This document shows, piece by piece, positions 24,914-37,702 of a stretch of 64,000 nt of DNA. Under the pieces are notes generated by a model. The model did not search any database. It was given only the letters and a program-made list of their open reading frames with translations, and was not told the DNA's origin. The stretch is from Mucor racemosus. Lineage: Eukaryota; Mucoromycota; Mucoromycetes; Mucorales; Mucoraceae. The stretch's first letter is position 1, and every line of letters begins with the position of its first letter. The stretch is from positions 434,001 through 498,000 of the forward strand of contig JAPEHQ010000015.1 of the NCBI GenBank assembly GCA_027405735.1, in the 5' to 3' direction. The position numbers and the translations under genes are program-made.

Positions 24914-27233
24914 ATGACTACTACGGTTAAATCAGATGTATCAGTTCAAGGTATATACAACCTTGTAATCAAATACGATAAATTATTCATAATATAAAAT
25001 AGATTGGGTTAAAAAGTTTCAATTCGAAAACAAAGTAGATTGTAAAATTTGAAATGCAAGCATAGTTTTTATATATAAATTACTTATGATCAATTGTTTC
25101 TATAGTGAATTTACAAGCAGCAGTAGATAACGAATCAACTAAAATTGAAATAGATGATATTCCTATGGATTTTTCAACCAAGTAAAGACAATGTAGCACA
25201 TAGTTAAATTCATATTAATGTATAATATATTTTTAGTACAACCACAACAACTAATAGCAGTGATTCATATCTGCAATCCATTCTATCATCTCCTTCACAA
25301 TCTGCAACTCATAGTGCTTCAACTGCTTGTACAGGTAGTCAAACATGTGCTTGTTACAAGTGTCAACGGCAAAGACGACGGGCCGGTGTCAGCAGAAATG
25401 CAACTCCAACTGTAATAAAATCACATAAAACCTCTCCTGATGTTTATACACCTTTAAAAAAGATTGAAAATGCTAATAATATCAATAATAATAACATTTC
25501 AAACCGATCAACCGAAGCCAAGTCTTCTTCTTCTTCTTCTATTACTACTACCTCCTCCTCTTCTTCTCCCACTACAATGGCACCTATTACAACTATACCT
25601 CAAACAACATCTGTATTGACGCAATCACCAGTACCAGTACAGTCTCCTGTATTGACGCAATCACCAGTATCAGTACAATCTCCTGTATCAGTTAAATCAC
25701 CTATATCTCCATCTCCAGTATCACCTCAGCAACAAACACAAAAGCCAAAAAGATCAAGTACACTAAGAAAAACTCCCACATTAAAATCATATGAAAAGCA
25801 TATGCCTAAACCCGCCTACGCACAACAAGATAGCATTTATCGCATTGAACAAGAAGAATTAGAAGAACAACAAAAAAAGGAGGAAGCATCAAAGAAAAGG
25901 ACAACATCAACAAACGAATTTTTAGAAAAAGCGGCACAAGACAACTATCAAATTTCTTGGAAAGATGAAGGAACTGGTGATGATCTTTTAACTTCTCTTG
26001 TTACATTTCAAACAATTTTTGAAGGAAAGGCAGGCAATGAAAATGAAGGTTTATCAGATTTATTAGAGCAACGAACAAAGGAATTGAAATCACAAAAATT
26101 ACTGCAGAATCAACATGTACTCAGAAAAGAAGATGAAGATTTACCTGCACGTTTACCTGAATGTTTGACTCTAAGTTATCGTAATGGACCTTGTCATAAT
26201 CCATTGACACTTTATCATACTATGAAAATGCATGGAGAAAAAGAGAGAATGAGCGCCTATAATGTTGCATTTAAACATTGTATTAATGCTAATAGTGGTA
26301 TGAGAGCATGGATAAAGAAATCCCGAGTAGCACCTACAAGAGAAAATTCAAAATTAGTTCAATCTGCTAATGCCGGTAGAAGACCAACAATGAAAAGATC
26401 GTTACTTCATCCTCTTGCATCACGAAAGAATAAAGTAGCTGGTGATGAACAATTGATCTACTCTGCTTCCTCGGAAAATCTATCAATTCGTAGTGCAACA
26501 AGTAAAAAATCAATTGAAATGATCAGTTCTCCAATGCCGCTAATTCAACAACAACAGCAACAACAACAGCAACAGCAACAACCTCAAAATGATCAAATTA
26601 CTGATATTATATCCACTGCTCATACTCTTTTACCAAATAGACAATTTTCTACTAATACCACAACACAGCAAAACAAGGTTCCGTATGAACACATTGATAC
26701 TCCTAGTCGTCCCCGTCCACAAAATGCTACAGTTACAACTACTCCAACCTCATTATCACCTGAAGTAAGTTTCTTGTTTCTTTCCATTGTAAATCATAAA
26801 ATCTAATGAATACGTATAGTTTAAAGACAACAGTAGTATTTCATCAGCAGAATCAGCAAATGGAGTATCTCGAACATCGTCAAAATTAAAGAAAAGTAGA
26901 CCTGGTCGACTATTCTCTTCATTAGGAAGAAAAACTTCCATGAGATCCCACAGCAGCCATAGCAACAAAGCTGCATCAATCCAATCTCTAGAGAAGGTAT
27001 ATGCATATAACCAGTAAATTTATGCAATTATAACTTACGTTTATACACACTAGATTGATAGTGGCAATGAATCTACTTTATCCCAAGAAAAAGTGGTGTT
27101 GGATGATTTATGTCGTATTTTGCCTCACATTGAAAGATCTCATTTATTGCCATACGTACAAGAAGCAAATTGCGATTATATGAAAGCTTTGCAATTGTGT
27201 AAATCAGCAGTAATTTCTGGAAAACTCTCTTAA
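24914..27233 (+). CDS. Uncharacterised fungal protein with conserved core and C-terminal CUE-like region
   Basis: Five exons, 24914-24950, 25106-25181, 25237-26764, 26820-26996 and 27054-27233, give 665 residues. Residues about 40-240 are Ser/Thr/Pro-rich, with a Cys cluster (CACYKCQ near residue 70) next to a basic run and repeated SPV-type motifs. Residues about 275-405 form a folded-looking block (DDLLTSLVTFQTIFE, LPECLTLSYRNGPCHNPLTL, SGMRAWIKKSR) that I take to be the conserved core; I do not recognise a named family. A polyglutamine run lies near residues 474-486. The last 50 residues (LDDLCRILPHIERSHLLPYV) resemble a CUE ubiquitin-binding helix bundle, with moderate certainty. The gene converges on GTP cyclohydrolase I, 270 bp away. 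The function is unknown. Confidence 0.75.
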
Positions 27234-27449
27234 ACCCTTATTATTTTTTGTAACACCTAATCTCTATAATCTATCATATATTTTCACATTTATAGATACC
27301 TTTTTTCACAATAATAATATATAATAATTTCGCTTTTTTGTCTATTTGATTTATGATAATTTTTTATTTTTTTAAAATGATGGTGTGTTTGTTGGTGGTG
27401 ATTGTGGGTGATTGTATAATGTGTATGTATATATATATTAATCTATCGA

Positions 27450-27484
<35 letters not shown>

Positions 27485-27503
27485 TTTTTCTCTTGTCTCC
27501 TCT
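27234..27503. repeat. CT-rich microsatellite in a convergent intergenic spacer
   Basis: This spacer separates two convergent genes. It contains a CT dinucleotide run near 27453-27482 followed by T-rich DNA. Both 3' ends must terminate within it. AATAAA-like words are degenerate. Confidence 0.6.
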
Positions 27504-28525
27504 CTATCGTCTAATCAAGTTAAGGAACTCTTCTCTAGTTCTTGGGCTACTTCTAAATACACCCAACATGCAACTTGTAATAGTGGAACTACCAGGTTTC
27601 TATAAATGATATATATTAGTCTTGTAATTTATAATTTTTTAAGGTTACTTCGTGTTACCTGTACGCCTCTAATGTGTTGAATTATAACAAGGGTGGGAAA
27701 TTGAGATCAGTTACAAAAAAATTTCTCACAAAATTATACCAGATATTACCTTGAGCACATACACAAATGTGAACATTCCATTACTACAGCAACACCTTGA
27801 GGTTGAAGAATATCCATTAAAGCAGTAGCAATTTGTTTGGTCATACGTTCCTGAACTTGTAATCTTCTAGCAAACATTTCTGCAATACGAGCAAGTTTAC
27901 TAAGACCAACTACTCGGCGATTGGGAATGTAAGCAATACTAATCTTTCCCATGAAAGGGACCATATGATGTTCACATAATGAAAAGACATCAACATCTTT
28001 AACAAGGACCATTTCATCATGATCTGTTATATGATCAAATCGAATGTTAATAATCTATATCAATCTCCGAGAACGCACACACCCCTCCCTTGATACATTA
28101 CCTTCTTCAAATACAGCATCATTAATAACCTCTACTCAATGTTATATTTTAGATTATTATATAAATGTGTAAATCAACCGAATTTTACCATGAATATTTC
28201 TTTCGTATCCTTGAGTGAAAAACATCAAAGCTTTTGCATAACGATCGGGAGTCTTTACAAGACCTTCTCTTTCAGGATCTTCACCAATACAAGTCAAAAT
28301 AGTTTTTACAGCCTCTGCCAATTTGCTTTCTCTTTCTTCTCTTTGTGCAGGAGTCTCATCACGACGTTGTCTTGCACCCAAACCTTTTTTTTTTTCACAT
28401 TAATTAATATTCACTTGTATTTCCTTTTATATCTTGACCATGATCAACTTACTAGGCCAACTCATGCCATCATTGTGTACAGGTGTAGATACACGAGGTA
28501 CGTTTAATTCTTCAGGTTGTGACAT
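27504..28525 (-). CDS. GCH1: GTP cyclohydrolase I
   Basis: Six exons, 28525-28453, 28383-28189, 28131-28102, 28023-27750, 27668-27659 and 27599-27504, give 225 residues, close to the 222 of the E. coli enzyme. It catalyses GTP to 7,8-dihydroneopterin triphosphate, the first step of folate and tetrahydrobiopterin synthesis, as a toroidal decamer in the cytosol. The zinc ligands are visible in [10 protein letters not shown] and in CSHLCM. Other signatures are [37 protein letters not shown] and the C-terminal REEFLNLI. The short N-terminus ([15 protein letters not shown]) is disordered and species-specific. Exon 5 is a 10-nt microexon, needed to join CSHLCMCSR to GVQKPGSS. The gene is convergent with the upstream plus-strand gene. 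Confidence 0.96.
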
Positions 28526-30239
28526 TTTCAGTGATTTTATTATTTAATTGATGAGAAAAAGAAAAAAAAAAGAATTATATTCCTTGTTGTTGTCTTGATA
28601 CATTTCTGATGTATGGCTCACAATACCCGAGATCCGTGACTAGACATCTATAATTCACAATGTACCATTGGTGGATCAGCTACAAATTCGCACGATTTAA
28701 CAGATTTGCAATTGGTAGTAGAAAATCAAGATGGAAAAAATCACACCAAAAAGAGATTTATTCTGTCCAACAAATTACAATTATTTGTAATTTGCATTAT
28801 ATATTCTTTTTCGAATGTATGCTTTCTTTTCCAATACCTGATTGTCGATTGAATATCATAATGCAGTTGTGTCATTCAATTGGCCAGCGTACATAATAAC
28901 ATGATATTCTGTCAATTTTTTGTTTAGATTCTGTCTAATGCCATGCATTTAATTATATGCAACCTTGAAAAAAGTAACAATATGGACTAAAAAAGTATTT
29001 TAATGAAACGAGGTTGATTTCTTCCATATTCGCCTTATGTAAGCTACATTATACTGAAAACATACAAAGTTTACCAACTGCAAAATATGCAGATAATCAA
29101 CCTGCTTGTATCAGGCTTTTGATTTAAGCACCGCTTTTATCGATATTTTGTCACCTTTTTTTCATCTTCTTTTGAACCATATCATCACTCTGTTGATGCT
29201 CTTCGAGACAAAAAAATAGGATGGTATATCTGAGAAACTACTAAATAGAATAATAGCAATTTTCAAAGTACTTAAGGAACCGTGCGGAAAAGTTAATTCT
29301 TTAAAAACTCGGCTTTGACTTCTATGTTGAAGCTTTTTACTTCCTAGTCGCTATTTATGACAGCAATCTACTATTTTTTTTATATCAGATTACCATCATG
29401 GATCAAAAGAAACATCTTGGTATTGGTTTAAAATGATATAGATTTACTGCATTTATACGCTTTCATTGATTCAAGCCTTCTTTGTAAATGAAGATCCCGA
29501 TAGATTGGCCGATGGTCCATGCATAAAACACATTTTTTGTCTGCTGGCCTTGAGCGTTTAATCATTACTACTCAAATAGTAATGCAGTTTGAATGGATCA
29601 TCAGAGTTTACTACCATATTGCATATTGATAGTGCATAGTAATAAGATTTTGTACGCAATATTGATGAGGTCAAACGGGCAAATGCATCTGAAACTTTAT
29701 AAATTAATAGGCCTAGGCTTAATTATTAAATCTACGAAGTGTATTGCCAAATAATTCGGGCATACGCTGCGTAATTTTAATGTTTAAGCAGCACAGTTTC
29801 AATGAGTTCGCAATACACTGCGAAGATTGAATATATTTGATCTCAAGCTTCGGCTTGAAAACATTTACCTGTGAACTAGGCTTGGTAATGCAAGCAATGC
29901 TGGTTCTACTTGCTGAGACATCAGAATAAAGAAAATTGCTTGCAGACGACATGCCGTGAGGCAGTATTGTAAGTCCTAGAGTAGCTTTTGTCGTTTAATT
30001 TTTTCCTTCTAGGAACATCTTCTGATAATAAAAAATAGTTTTTTATATTATTTTTTATTGTAGAAGCCAAAAAATTGCATTCCATAATTTTTAATATTTT
30101 GTCTTTCTAATTAATAATCAATTAATAGTCAATAAAAACAGTATAAAACTACATCCTCTTGCTTGGTTTTGTTACATTCCATAAATGACGGATTATATTG
30201 ACATCGTGATGCTTTTGGGAAAAGCTACATTCCATAAGT
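28526..30239. other. Intergenic, no gene seen
   Basis: AT-rich DNA above the GTP cyclohydrolase start. No reading frame has recognisable domains. The first few hundred bases should include its promoter. The remainder looks like decayed repeat DNA without an internal second copy. Confidence 0.5.
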
Positions 30240-31570
30240 TAAAATGAGTTTTTTTTCGAGTTTTCAAAAAATTCGATTTTCATAGTTTCAATCTTCAAAA
30301 TCAGAGCATAACTTCTTTTCTATAGCTAATACTATATTAAACACTTTTACAGTATATCTTAGGCACTACTAAACAAATATAAATTAATCGCATTATGCTA
30401 CCTATCCCTAAATTTATTTTATAACTCATGAAAGACTCAAAAACGCGTAAAATTCACTGCTTTTTCCTTGAAAACTGGGTCTCACTTTTCATCCCGGCTA
30501 TACTTTTTTTTTCACTAAATAACACCAAGATAAAATTATATGCCAATGTACCTGAGATGTTCACCTGTAATCTAAAAACAAGTATCCGGAAATATCCTAT
30601 TTTTTGCAGTTGGTATTAATCTTTCAGCACTAAGGTTTCAGATTTTTTACGCGTATTTCACTGCTAATGGATTGAAAACTTTGAGGCTTCATATCTCTAG
30701 AAAACATTAAGCTATACTAACACTTTTTAATAATAAAACTTACTTGTTTTGAGGTGCTCTATAACATAATTTAATAAAAAAAAATTCTGAGCACCTTTAT
30801 TTTTTTTCATTTTTTTTGTCATTTCTATAGTAGGTTTCAAAATATTGGTTAAATTGAGCAACATTTTTTTTGCATTCATGTCATTAAGAGCGTTAAGCTC
30901 TCTCGGACCCAATTTAGAGGTTTTCAAAATATTGATTTTTCGTGGAGATATCCTAAAAAATGTGTACAAAAAGGTACCTCCATTTCTAGCTTCCATTTTT
31001 CCCTTATATACCCTTATCCCAAATTCTGAATCTGAAAAGGTTTTTGACAAAAATCTTGATTTCTCTACGAAAAATGCAGCTAGAATATTATACAATAGCC
31101 TAATCGATAGATAATGATTTTTCGCATCATTTCAAGTAGTTATATTTTAAATATGCTTATGAAAAATGACTTGTATCTTCAAAAAACCTCCAAAATTTCA
31201 ATTGCATTTTACGCAAAATTTAATGTGAAATGTTTGTCTGAATTTTATTTGGATGGATGCAGAATCTAAAACTGTACAAAAGCTATTTAGTATGCTAGGT
31301 CGACTTACTTTGCAGTTCATGATCAATTAAACGATTTTGTTTTTTTCATCATTTTTCGTCCATTTTTTAAAATAAATTTTAGAGCCCAGTTACCATATGC
31401 TGTAAGCTGTGATATAGACTATTATTTTGCTTATCTCGATAAAAAATCAACATTTTTTGCTGAAACAAAAAATACATAGTAGCAATCAATTAGGCCTATC
31501 TTGTGAATACAGAAATTAAGCCCTGGATAACGAGTTTTAAGTTTTAAAAATAATAAGCCATTATTTACAA
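30240..31570 (+). repeat. Repeat A, copy 2
   Basis: Uninterrupted copy of the roughly 1.3-kb repeat. It is the best reference for locating the LTR insertions in copy 1. Identity to copy 3 is about 90 percent by eye in the central 300 bp. A minus-strand frame of about 120 codons is shared with copy 3 but shows no excess of silent changes. Confidence 0.8.
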
Positions 31571-32008
31571 CTGCAAAAAACAAAGAAAAAAACCACATCC
31601 TTGTGAATATTGATCCAATTAATCTTCAATTATATATGATGGTAGATTTAAATATATCCCGCATAAAAGTTTATATTTCTATTTTTTACAAATTACTATA
31701 AATTGAGAAAACCATCAGCAAAACATGATATTTCTGTCCAATAAAACTACCTGTTTTGTCCTATATTTTTATGTTTGATAAATAATACTTAAAAAAAAGA
31801 ATACAATTAAAGGAGGATGAGTAATGAATCAGTTTTTTAACAACTGTATAATAAAACAAGATATCGTTTATTTAGATATAAAAGTATGGCCTTTTATATT
31901 TATTGATCTGACATTGAGATCCTAAAATGTAATTTAAGGCACTATATTAAACCATTGTTGGGTCTGTTTGATGGTAATCTATGAATGGAAATGGATCAAG
32001 CATAATTT

Positions 32009-32250
32009 AACCGTGTCGGTTTTCGAGGATATTAAACAGCCAATTTTGAAGCCAATTCCATTTCTAACTCACATTGAAATGTAATTCTTATAAATAGTCT
32101 TTTAAACCAAGACCTAGAAGCTCTTGGTTCTTTCTTTTACCATTAGTTTTTCTAGTAATAAAGCCTACGTTCTCCATGATAAATGTTACTAGTCTTTATT
32201 GTTATTCTTTCTATAAATAAGATTGTATGTATCCATAAACTCTCAAACCG
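32009..32250 (+). mobile_element. Solo LTR, family B, copy 2
   Basis: The body at 32014-32245 (232 bp) has TGTCGG...CTCTCA ends and a perfect 5-bp target duplication AACCG at 32009-32013 and 32246-32250. It is nearly identical to copies 1 and 3. An AATAAA-containing segment in its middle (AGTAATAAAGCCTACG) would be the element's own R-region polyadenylation signal. Confidence 0.92.
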
Positions 32251-32551
32251 TTCTTGCAGAGCTCATGAGTTGCCTTGTTTTAATGGTGGTGCGCTAAATA
32301 TGCTTGGATGTTGATTTGATAGCTATTTGATTAACTAACCGCTGGGATGAAATAATATGGTAACATAATTGAGATCCAAACGTTCTTGTTAATTATTGGA
32401 TTATAATGAGTACGCTAGGAGTTTTTTATATCCGATATCAAGACTTTACACTTCAATACATGTCGTAATCAATAGATTGTAAGATGTATTGATGCTGTAG
32501 AAGGTGATAACATATGGTACTTCTTGGTGGCATACAACATAGTATATGATT

Positions 32552-32745
32552 CATATTTTTGCCAATGGTCACTCTTCCAAAAAAAAAAGCCGAGCAATCG
32601 CCGGAAGCGGCCATCTAATGATATTTCCAAGCTTTAAATTTCTAGAAAAAATTACCGGACAGCCCGGACGCGGTTGTTTAAGTATTCCAAGCAGCTATAA
32701 GGTGCAGGTATCGAAATTTTATACACAAATTAAGGTTCGACTGTA
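32552..32745 (+). repeat. pogo/Tc1-like transposon end, copy 1
   Basis: About 195 bp ending, on the reverse strand, with TA then CAGTCGAACCTTAATT, the typical terminus of pogo-type Tc1/mariner elements inserted at TA. The interior has GC-rich words (ACCGGACAGCCCGG, GACGCGG). It is homologous to 37506-37693 and 56873-57060. No opposite terminus or transposase was found, so it is a fragment or relic. Confidence 0.6.
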
Positions 32746-33533
32746 TTGCTATTAATTATTCAAAGGCTTATTTTAAATAAAACATAATTACAACCTACAA
32801 CATTATTAGCCTAATAACGGATTTAACTTGAAAAGTATAAAACAATATAACCGGATTCAAAAAAAGTCCATAAAATCACAAATTCAGAGGTTTTATATAT
32901 AGAAGCCACTACGGCCGACCTGTGCTGCACAAGATAATTTTGTTGTGCCCAGGTGGGCTACACACTATAGTTTGACGAGTTGTTGCACCCACTGAATAAT
33001 GGCTAAAAAGATAACAAGATGCACATGGGCACAACAAAAGACACGCACTGCACACGAGCATAACAACAAAAAGCCTGTATATGTAGAGTTATAGGTTCTA
33101 TCCGTGTGCATGACATTAATCCATGTGTGCATAATAGTAGAATTGCCCATAAGCATATCATTATCCCTATTTGTGCATAATAATAAAATCTAACCATAAA
33201 CATAATGAGCTGATCGTATGGCCACAAATTGGTTTGTACATGAGCATCACCGTGCCGTTCTTAAAATTCTATTGCATATTTTACTGGAATAATGGGGCTT
33301 TAAATTACATTTGCTTTTATTAATGTAGATTATAGATAATAATACAATTTAATATGTTGTTAAAGTAGAGCAGCAATACACGCAAGAGTCAATATATTTA
33401 TTACTATTATCATCATTTGCAAATATATTTTTTATAACTATAATTTTTATAGCAACAATGGTTTTTGCTCGAGCATAAACTTAAATAACACTTACTGCTT
33501 AAATTTATATGTAAGTCAAATCTAAGATTATAA

Positions 33534-35365
33534 ATGTTACTTTATCGCGCATAAAATTTAAAAAAACTAACCTTCTTTAAAATTACTATGTTAGTTTACA
33601 ATTGTCAGCCATAAAAAGATTTGTTTTCAAGTATAGCGACGATGATCAAAACTATGGTTATTAGGTAAGGCATTAAGTCATTCTTTTTTTTTGCTTCTAT
33701 ATCATTTAAAATTTTACCACTTTTTTGGAACATTTCGTGAGTTTGTAGCCAGTTCTACTAGCTTTTGATTGTGGAGATATAAATATTATTATTGTCTTCG
33801 ATTTGATCTGGTAATCAAGAAATATGTCCAAAAATACTGTAGTGATAATGATATTTGATCTCAGAATGCATTTAAATGAAAATATCAGTCTCTAATATAA
33901 CGACTGCTACCTGTATTAAAAACATTAGTCCCTTACGTTAGCATGCGTAGTATTCAGATAAAAGAAAAGAATATCAGCTGGATAGTCTGATATGCCTTAT
34001 CAAACAGTGAATAATATCCTTGGAATATAAAAACAAAAAGAGAGAAACAACACACGTAGAAAAGGATTTTCAAGACTTTACATTATTTAGCGCATTTAAA
34101 ACCCTGCTAAATTACTCATCTCAGTCAATGTAAAAGCAGCATTACAGCGCATCAACACATAAACTAAACAAAATAGGCAATATCTGTTATCATAGAAACA
34201 TTCATTTTCTACCAGAAAACCCGGCTATCATATCATAGATTCTTTAAAAAGTTGCAAAAGCGAGCCCGTAGGGCAACACCGTAATTGAGCATAGCAATAT
34301 TGAACGGCTAAGTCTCTTCTGATACTATCGTATATATCGAAGTTTTAAATGAAAAAGCTTTTTTTTAAACTTTTCTTATATTTAACCACGTACAATCTGA
34401 AAATTCAGACTTTGTAGCGGACATTTTTGGTGACTCATTTTACCCTTACCAACACTCATGATTTTTATCAAAAAACAGAAAAATCAAATTTTGATACCAA
34501 AATCAACGTTCAAATATACTACATTGTGAGAGAAAATTGTAGATATAGCTAATACACACTTTATAAAAGCTTAATATGAAAGATTATATAATAAAAATTT
34601 GTACTTTTGGCCAAAAAATTGTTTTTTGATTAAAGGATTTTCATGTAAGATTTTGCAATGAAAATGTTGGTTATTTTTTATTGACCAAATAGAGCGCTAC
34701 AGTTTGTATATGTGTATATTTTTTTTTTTATAATTGGTAGTATAATTAACTCCAAATTTGCAAAAACAGAAAAAAAAAAATTAAAAAACGTCAAAATTGA
34801 TGATCTGGACAAAAATAATTTTTAAAATTAATATTCCGCTTATAAGCCTTGTAAGTCTTAAAAATAAGAGATTTTATAATACTTGTGAACTTTTTCAAGA
34901 ATTAATGATGCTGTACCCACTTGATTCAAGTTTATTACTGTAGATCTTTATATATTTTTTTAATACTGTGTAGTAGTTTATTTGATAATAATATAGTCTT
35001 GCTTTATAATTATTGCGCTAGAGGTGATTTACATTAAGTGTTTTAGTCTTACCCCTCCAACATCATAAACATAAACATGGCCTTCACTGGAACCTATTGC
35101 CACCTTTTTACCGACCCTCTTTGTCCCAAGCCAATTTATTCAATGCTTTACCAGAACAAACTTACTTTTGACCTATAAAAATTGATCTATTAGTAAAATC
35201 AATTATTAATAAAAAGCTAATAAGTGATAATTATTGTGTACCTTTGATAGTTGGTAGTAGTATACAAGACAACCTCTTGTTTTCCTCTTCTTAGCTATTG
35301 GCCACTAAATAGAAATGAATGCTTTTTAGAAACTAAACAGACTAACACGAGTTTATTCATTCATT
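33534..35365 (+). repeat. Segment X, copy 1 (contains a WD-gene relic)
   Basis: About 1.83 kb repeated in inverse orientation at 59687-61531. The outer ends are ATGTTACTTTATCG and GTTTATTCATTCATT. Shared internal landmarks include a GC-richer stretch near 34260-34290 (CGAGCCCGTAGGGCAACACC). On the right it abuts segment Y (CTGCAGTAG...). The two copies differ by many substitutions and small indels, so this duplication is older than the integrase-containing arms. Confidence 0.75.
35044..35280 (-). pseudogene. Relic resembling the C-terminal WD region of dynein intermediate chain
   Basis: On the minus strand the segment near 35150-35050 reads ALNKLAWDKEG, one frame break, then KKVAIGSSEGHVYVYDVG before a GTAAG donor-like word. 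This pattern (Leu-x-Trp, Gly-Lys-x-Val-Ala-x-Gly, then a strand ending Tyr-Asp-Val-Gly) matches the last WD blade of cytoplasmic dynein intermediate chain. A preceding exon-like piece lies near 35230-35280. The second copy at 59750-60000 carries different lesions. It is probably a host gene fragment captured by a repeat. The family identity is an inference from a short stretch. Confidence 0.45.
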
Positions 35366-36258
35366 CTGCAGTAGAATTACATACTAAAAACGCTTGATAA
35401 TAATAAAACAACCTAAATTCCAAATGTCGCTCATAAAATATGATGCCACTTGAAATGCGAACAACCATAATAAACAAACGCTTCAATTGAACACAATAAC
35501 AAACGCATGCTAAAAATATGAAATGCCTTTTTGAAACATACATGTCGTGTAGGTGATAGCACCCTTGATGACGGTGCAATCAATTACACAAATGACATAT
35601 ATATCAAAACAGGATTCTTCTACCCAAATCAATAATAGTAATAAACAAAGACATCAATTTAGTCAACTACTCATTTATATTGAAGTTGCGCTATCAATAT
35701 AAATAAGATTCAAGCGTATAAAAACTACCCACTATGAAGAAAAAATCTCTTAATTCTCTTAATTGTGCCACATTATTAAGGAAAATAAGAAAATTTTCAC
35801 TGCTTATTTTTTTTAAATTTTGTCTTATTTTCCTTAATGTGGCATAATTAAGAGAATTATGGGATTTTTTCTTCATAGCGACCCTTAAAAATCAAGGTTA
35901 CATAAAATAGATACTGTATAGCAATAATGAACAAAACAACCATTTCCCAAAAGGTCGATATTGTCACACTTGACATCAATCCCTTATTATGGTCAATGTT
36001 CTACACGACTTACCCCTTAAAATATTAAATCAATAACAATGTACTCAAAACTGGAAGATTACTAAATATGCATCCATTCGAGTCTGATGGTATCGAAGTT
36101 CTCCAAATCACTATAAATACACTCATATTTTTTCAATTATTTTAAATCTTCAAAAATCTTTTCTGGTAAAAACTTTAGCTGATTATAATTGTATTTCTAC
36201 TGCTTTTATTTTATATTTTTTTATTTTAGTAGTAAATAACTTTGTCATTTACTGCACC
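35366..36258 (+). repeat. Segment Y, copy 1
   Basis: Starts CTGCAGTAGAATTACATACT and is repeated in the same orientation at 61532-62195. Beyond normal divergence it differs by a 147-bp MITE (35732-35878), present here and absent from the other copy, and by an insertion of about 60 bp near 36180-36235. No coding capacity. Confidence 0.8.
35732..35878. mobile_element. MITE, family M, copy 1 (inserted in segment Y)
   Basis: A 147-bp near-palindrome. The left arm starts CTATGAAGAAAAAATCTC and the right arm is its complement ending TTCTTCATAG; pairing continues through CTTAATTCTCTTAATTG to about 60 bp per arm. It is flanked by ACCC on both sides. The corresponding site in Y copy 2 (near 61885-61905) lacks it and reads CTACCCCTTAAAA, so this is a true insertion. 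Too short to code for a transposase. Confidence 0.88.
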
Positions 36259-36808
36259 AATCAAGTTTAGGTGACACACGCTAATTACATATTAACAGTA
36301 AAACACTGCGACTAAGTCTTATTGAATATCCAGGGAATACGCAGGTAATACGAATGTATTACCTTACAACGGTCAATACGGCACAGTAAAACTGTACGTT
36401 CATATTACCTTGCGGGATACGATGGTAAAACAACGCGCATACCCTAACGTTTTACGCAACATTTGATACATTCTACTGGCTTTCTATATTTCTAAATCGT
36501 TTTTTATCCGCTCACTTTGGCCATATTCCCATCGTATCACACCGCTTTTCAGCTAAAATATGCTGAGAGGTATATATAAATAACGATTATTTCTAAAAAA
36601 AATGAAATAGAGACTACAGGTAATTATATCAAGGAGAACGTAGTGTATTTATTACTAAATTGAAAAAAGAAGCCCTGAACCGTCTCAGGTCCTGGATTCT
36701 AAAAGTATTTATTTATTTCGACTCCATTTGGATATGTCAGGGCCAATATGGAATTGAAACGAGATCTAGCATAAATAATAGGCAAAAAACCTACATATGC
36801 CACTACCA

Positions 36809-36946
36809 TTATAAAGAAAAAGCCTCCTAATTCTCTTAATTGCGCCATATTAAGACGAAATCCAAAAAAAATCAGCAATGAAAGTTTTCTTATTTTCTTT
36901 AGTAGTGTAACACAATTAAGAGAATTAAGAGATTTTTTCTTCATAG
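36809..36946. mobile_element. MITE, family M, copy 2 (left arm)
   Basis: A 138-bp near-palindrome with ends TTATAAAGAAAAAGCCTCC and AGATTTTTTCTTCATAG, sharing AATTCTCTTAATTG with copy 1. The same insertion occurs in the right arm (57621-57759), so it predates the arm duplication. Confidence 0.82.
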
Positions 36947-37505
36947 GGTACGATTGGTGTTTACATGAGAAAAAAACATCATTCTATTTTGGTAGTATTA
37001 TTCTTTTGATTTTAATAAATATTTGCTTATTACTGGTCAGCATCGAATTCTTATTGCTTCATGCCTTCATGGGATAAGTTACTATTAACATTATTCAATT
37101 ATTGGGTTGCTTTGGCGTCTATTATTTAAATCCTCTACTTTTATTGGGCTTATATTGTTTTTACGCTTTCGGATAATTCAATAAAATCACTTTTCTTGGG
37201 TTGATATTAATAAAATAATGGGATAAAAAAGTTTATTTCGAAAACTATTATACAAGAATTTGTAGGATACATTATACTAATAAATTGGTACCAATTTGAC
37301 CACTTCTGGATGGACCTCGGCCAGATACAGTAGTATAATTACCTTTGCAATACTACAGATACAGTACTTACTTTTTCAGCTCAAATTAAAAAGGTTGGAA
37401 TTAAAAAAAAAATTGGATCAACAGTTTTTTTGGTTCACTTATAAACTCCTGAGCGTGGCTTTTAAAGAAAGTGTTTTTTTATATAAATTGAATATGTAAT
37501 CCACA

Positions 37506-37695
37506 TTTTTGCCAAGGTTAACTCTTCCAAAAAAAAACACCGAACAATTTCCGGACGCGGTCGTCTAATAATATTTCCAAGCTGTAAATTTCTAGAAAAA
37601 ATTACCGGACACTCCGGACGGGGCTGTTTAAATATCTCCAGCAGCTGTGAAATTTAGGTATCGAGATTGGATATAAAAATTAAGGTTCGACTGTA
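37506..37695 (+). repeat. pogo/Tc1-like transposon end, copy 2 (left arm)
   Basis: Homologous to 32552-32745. The terminus, read on the reverse strand, is TA then CAGTCGAACCTTAATT. Its end coincides with the start of the gypsy fragment at about 37696, so one element truncated or landed in the other. Confidence 0.6.
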
Positions 37696-37702
37696 TAGCC
37701 AC

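Noticed and set aside
30727..31095. A 120-codon minus-strand frame in repeat A, also present in copies 3 and 4
   Set aside because: About 14 amino-acid changes fall among roughly 22 base changes between copies 2 and 3, so there is no sign of selection on protein. Copy 1 has broken the frame. It is treated as non-coding repeat.
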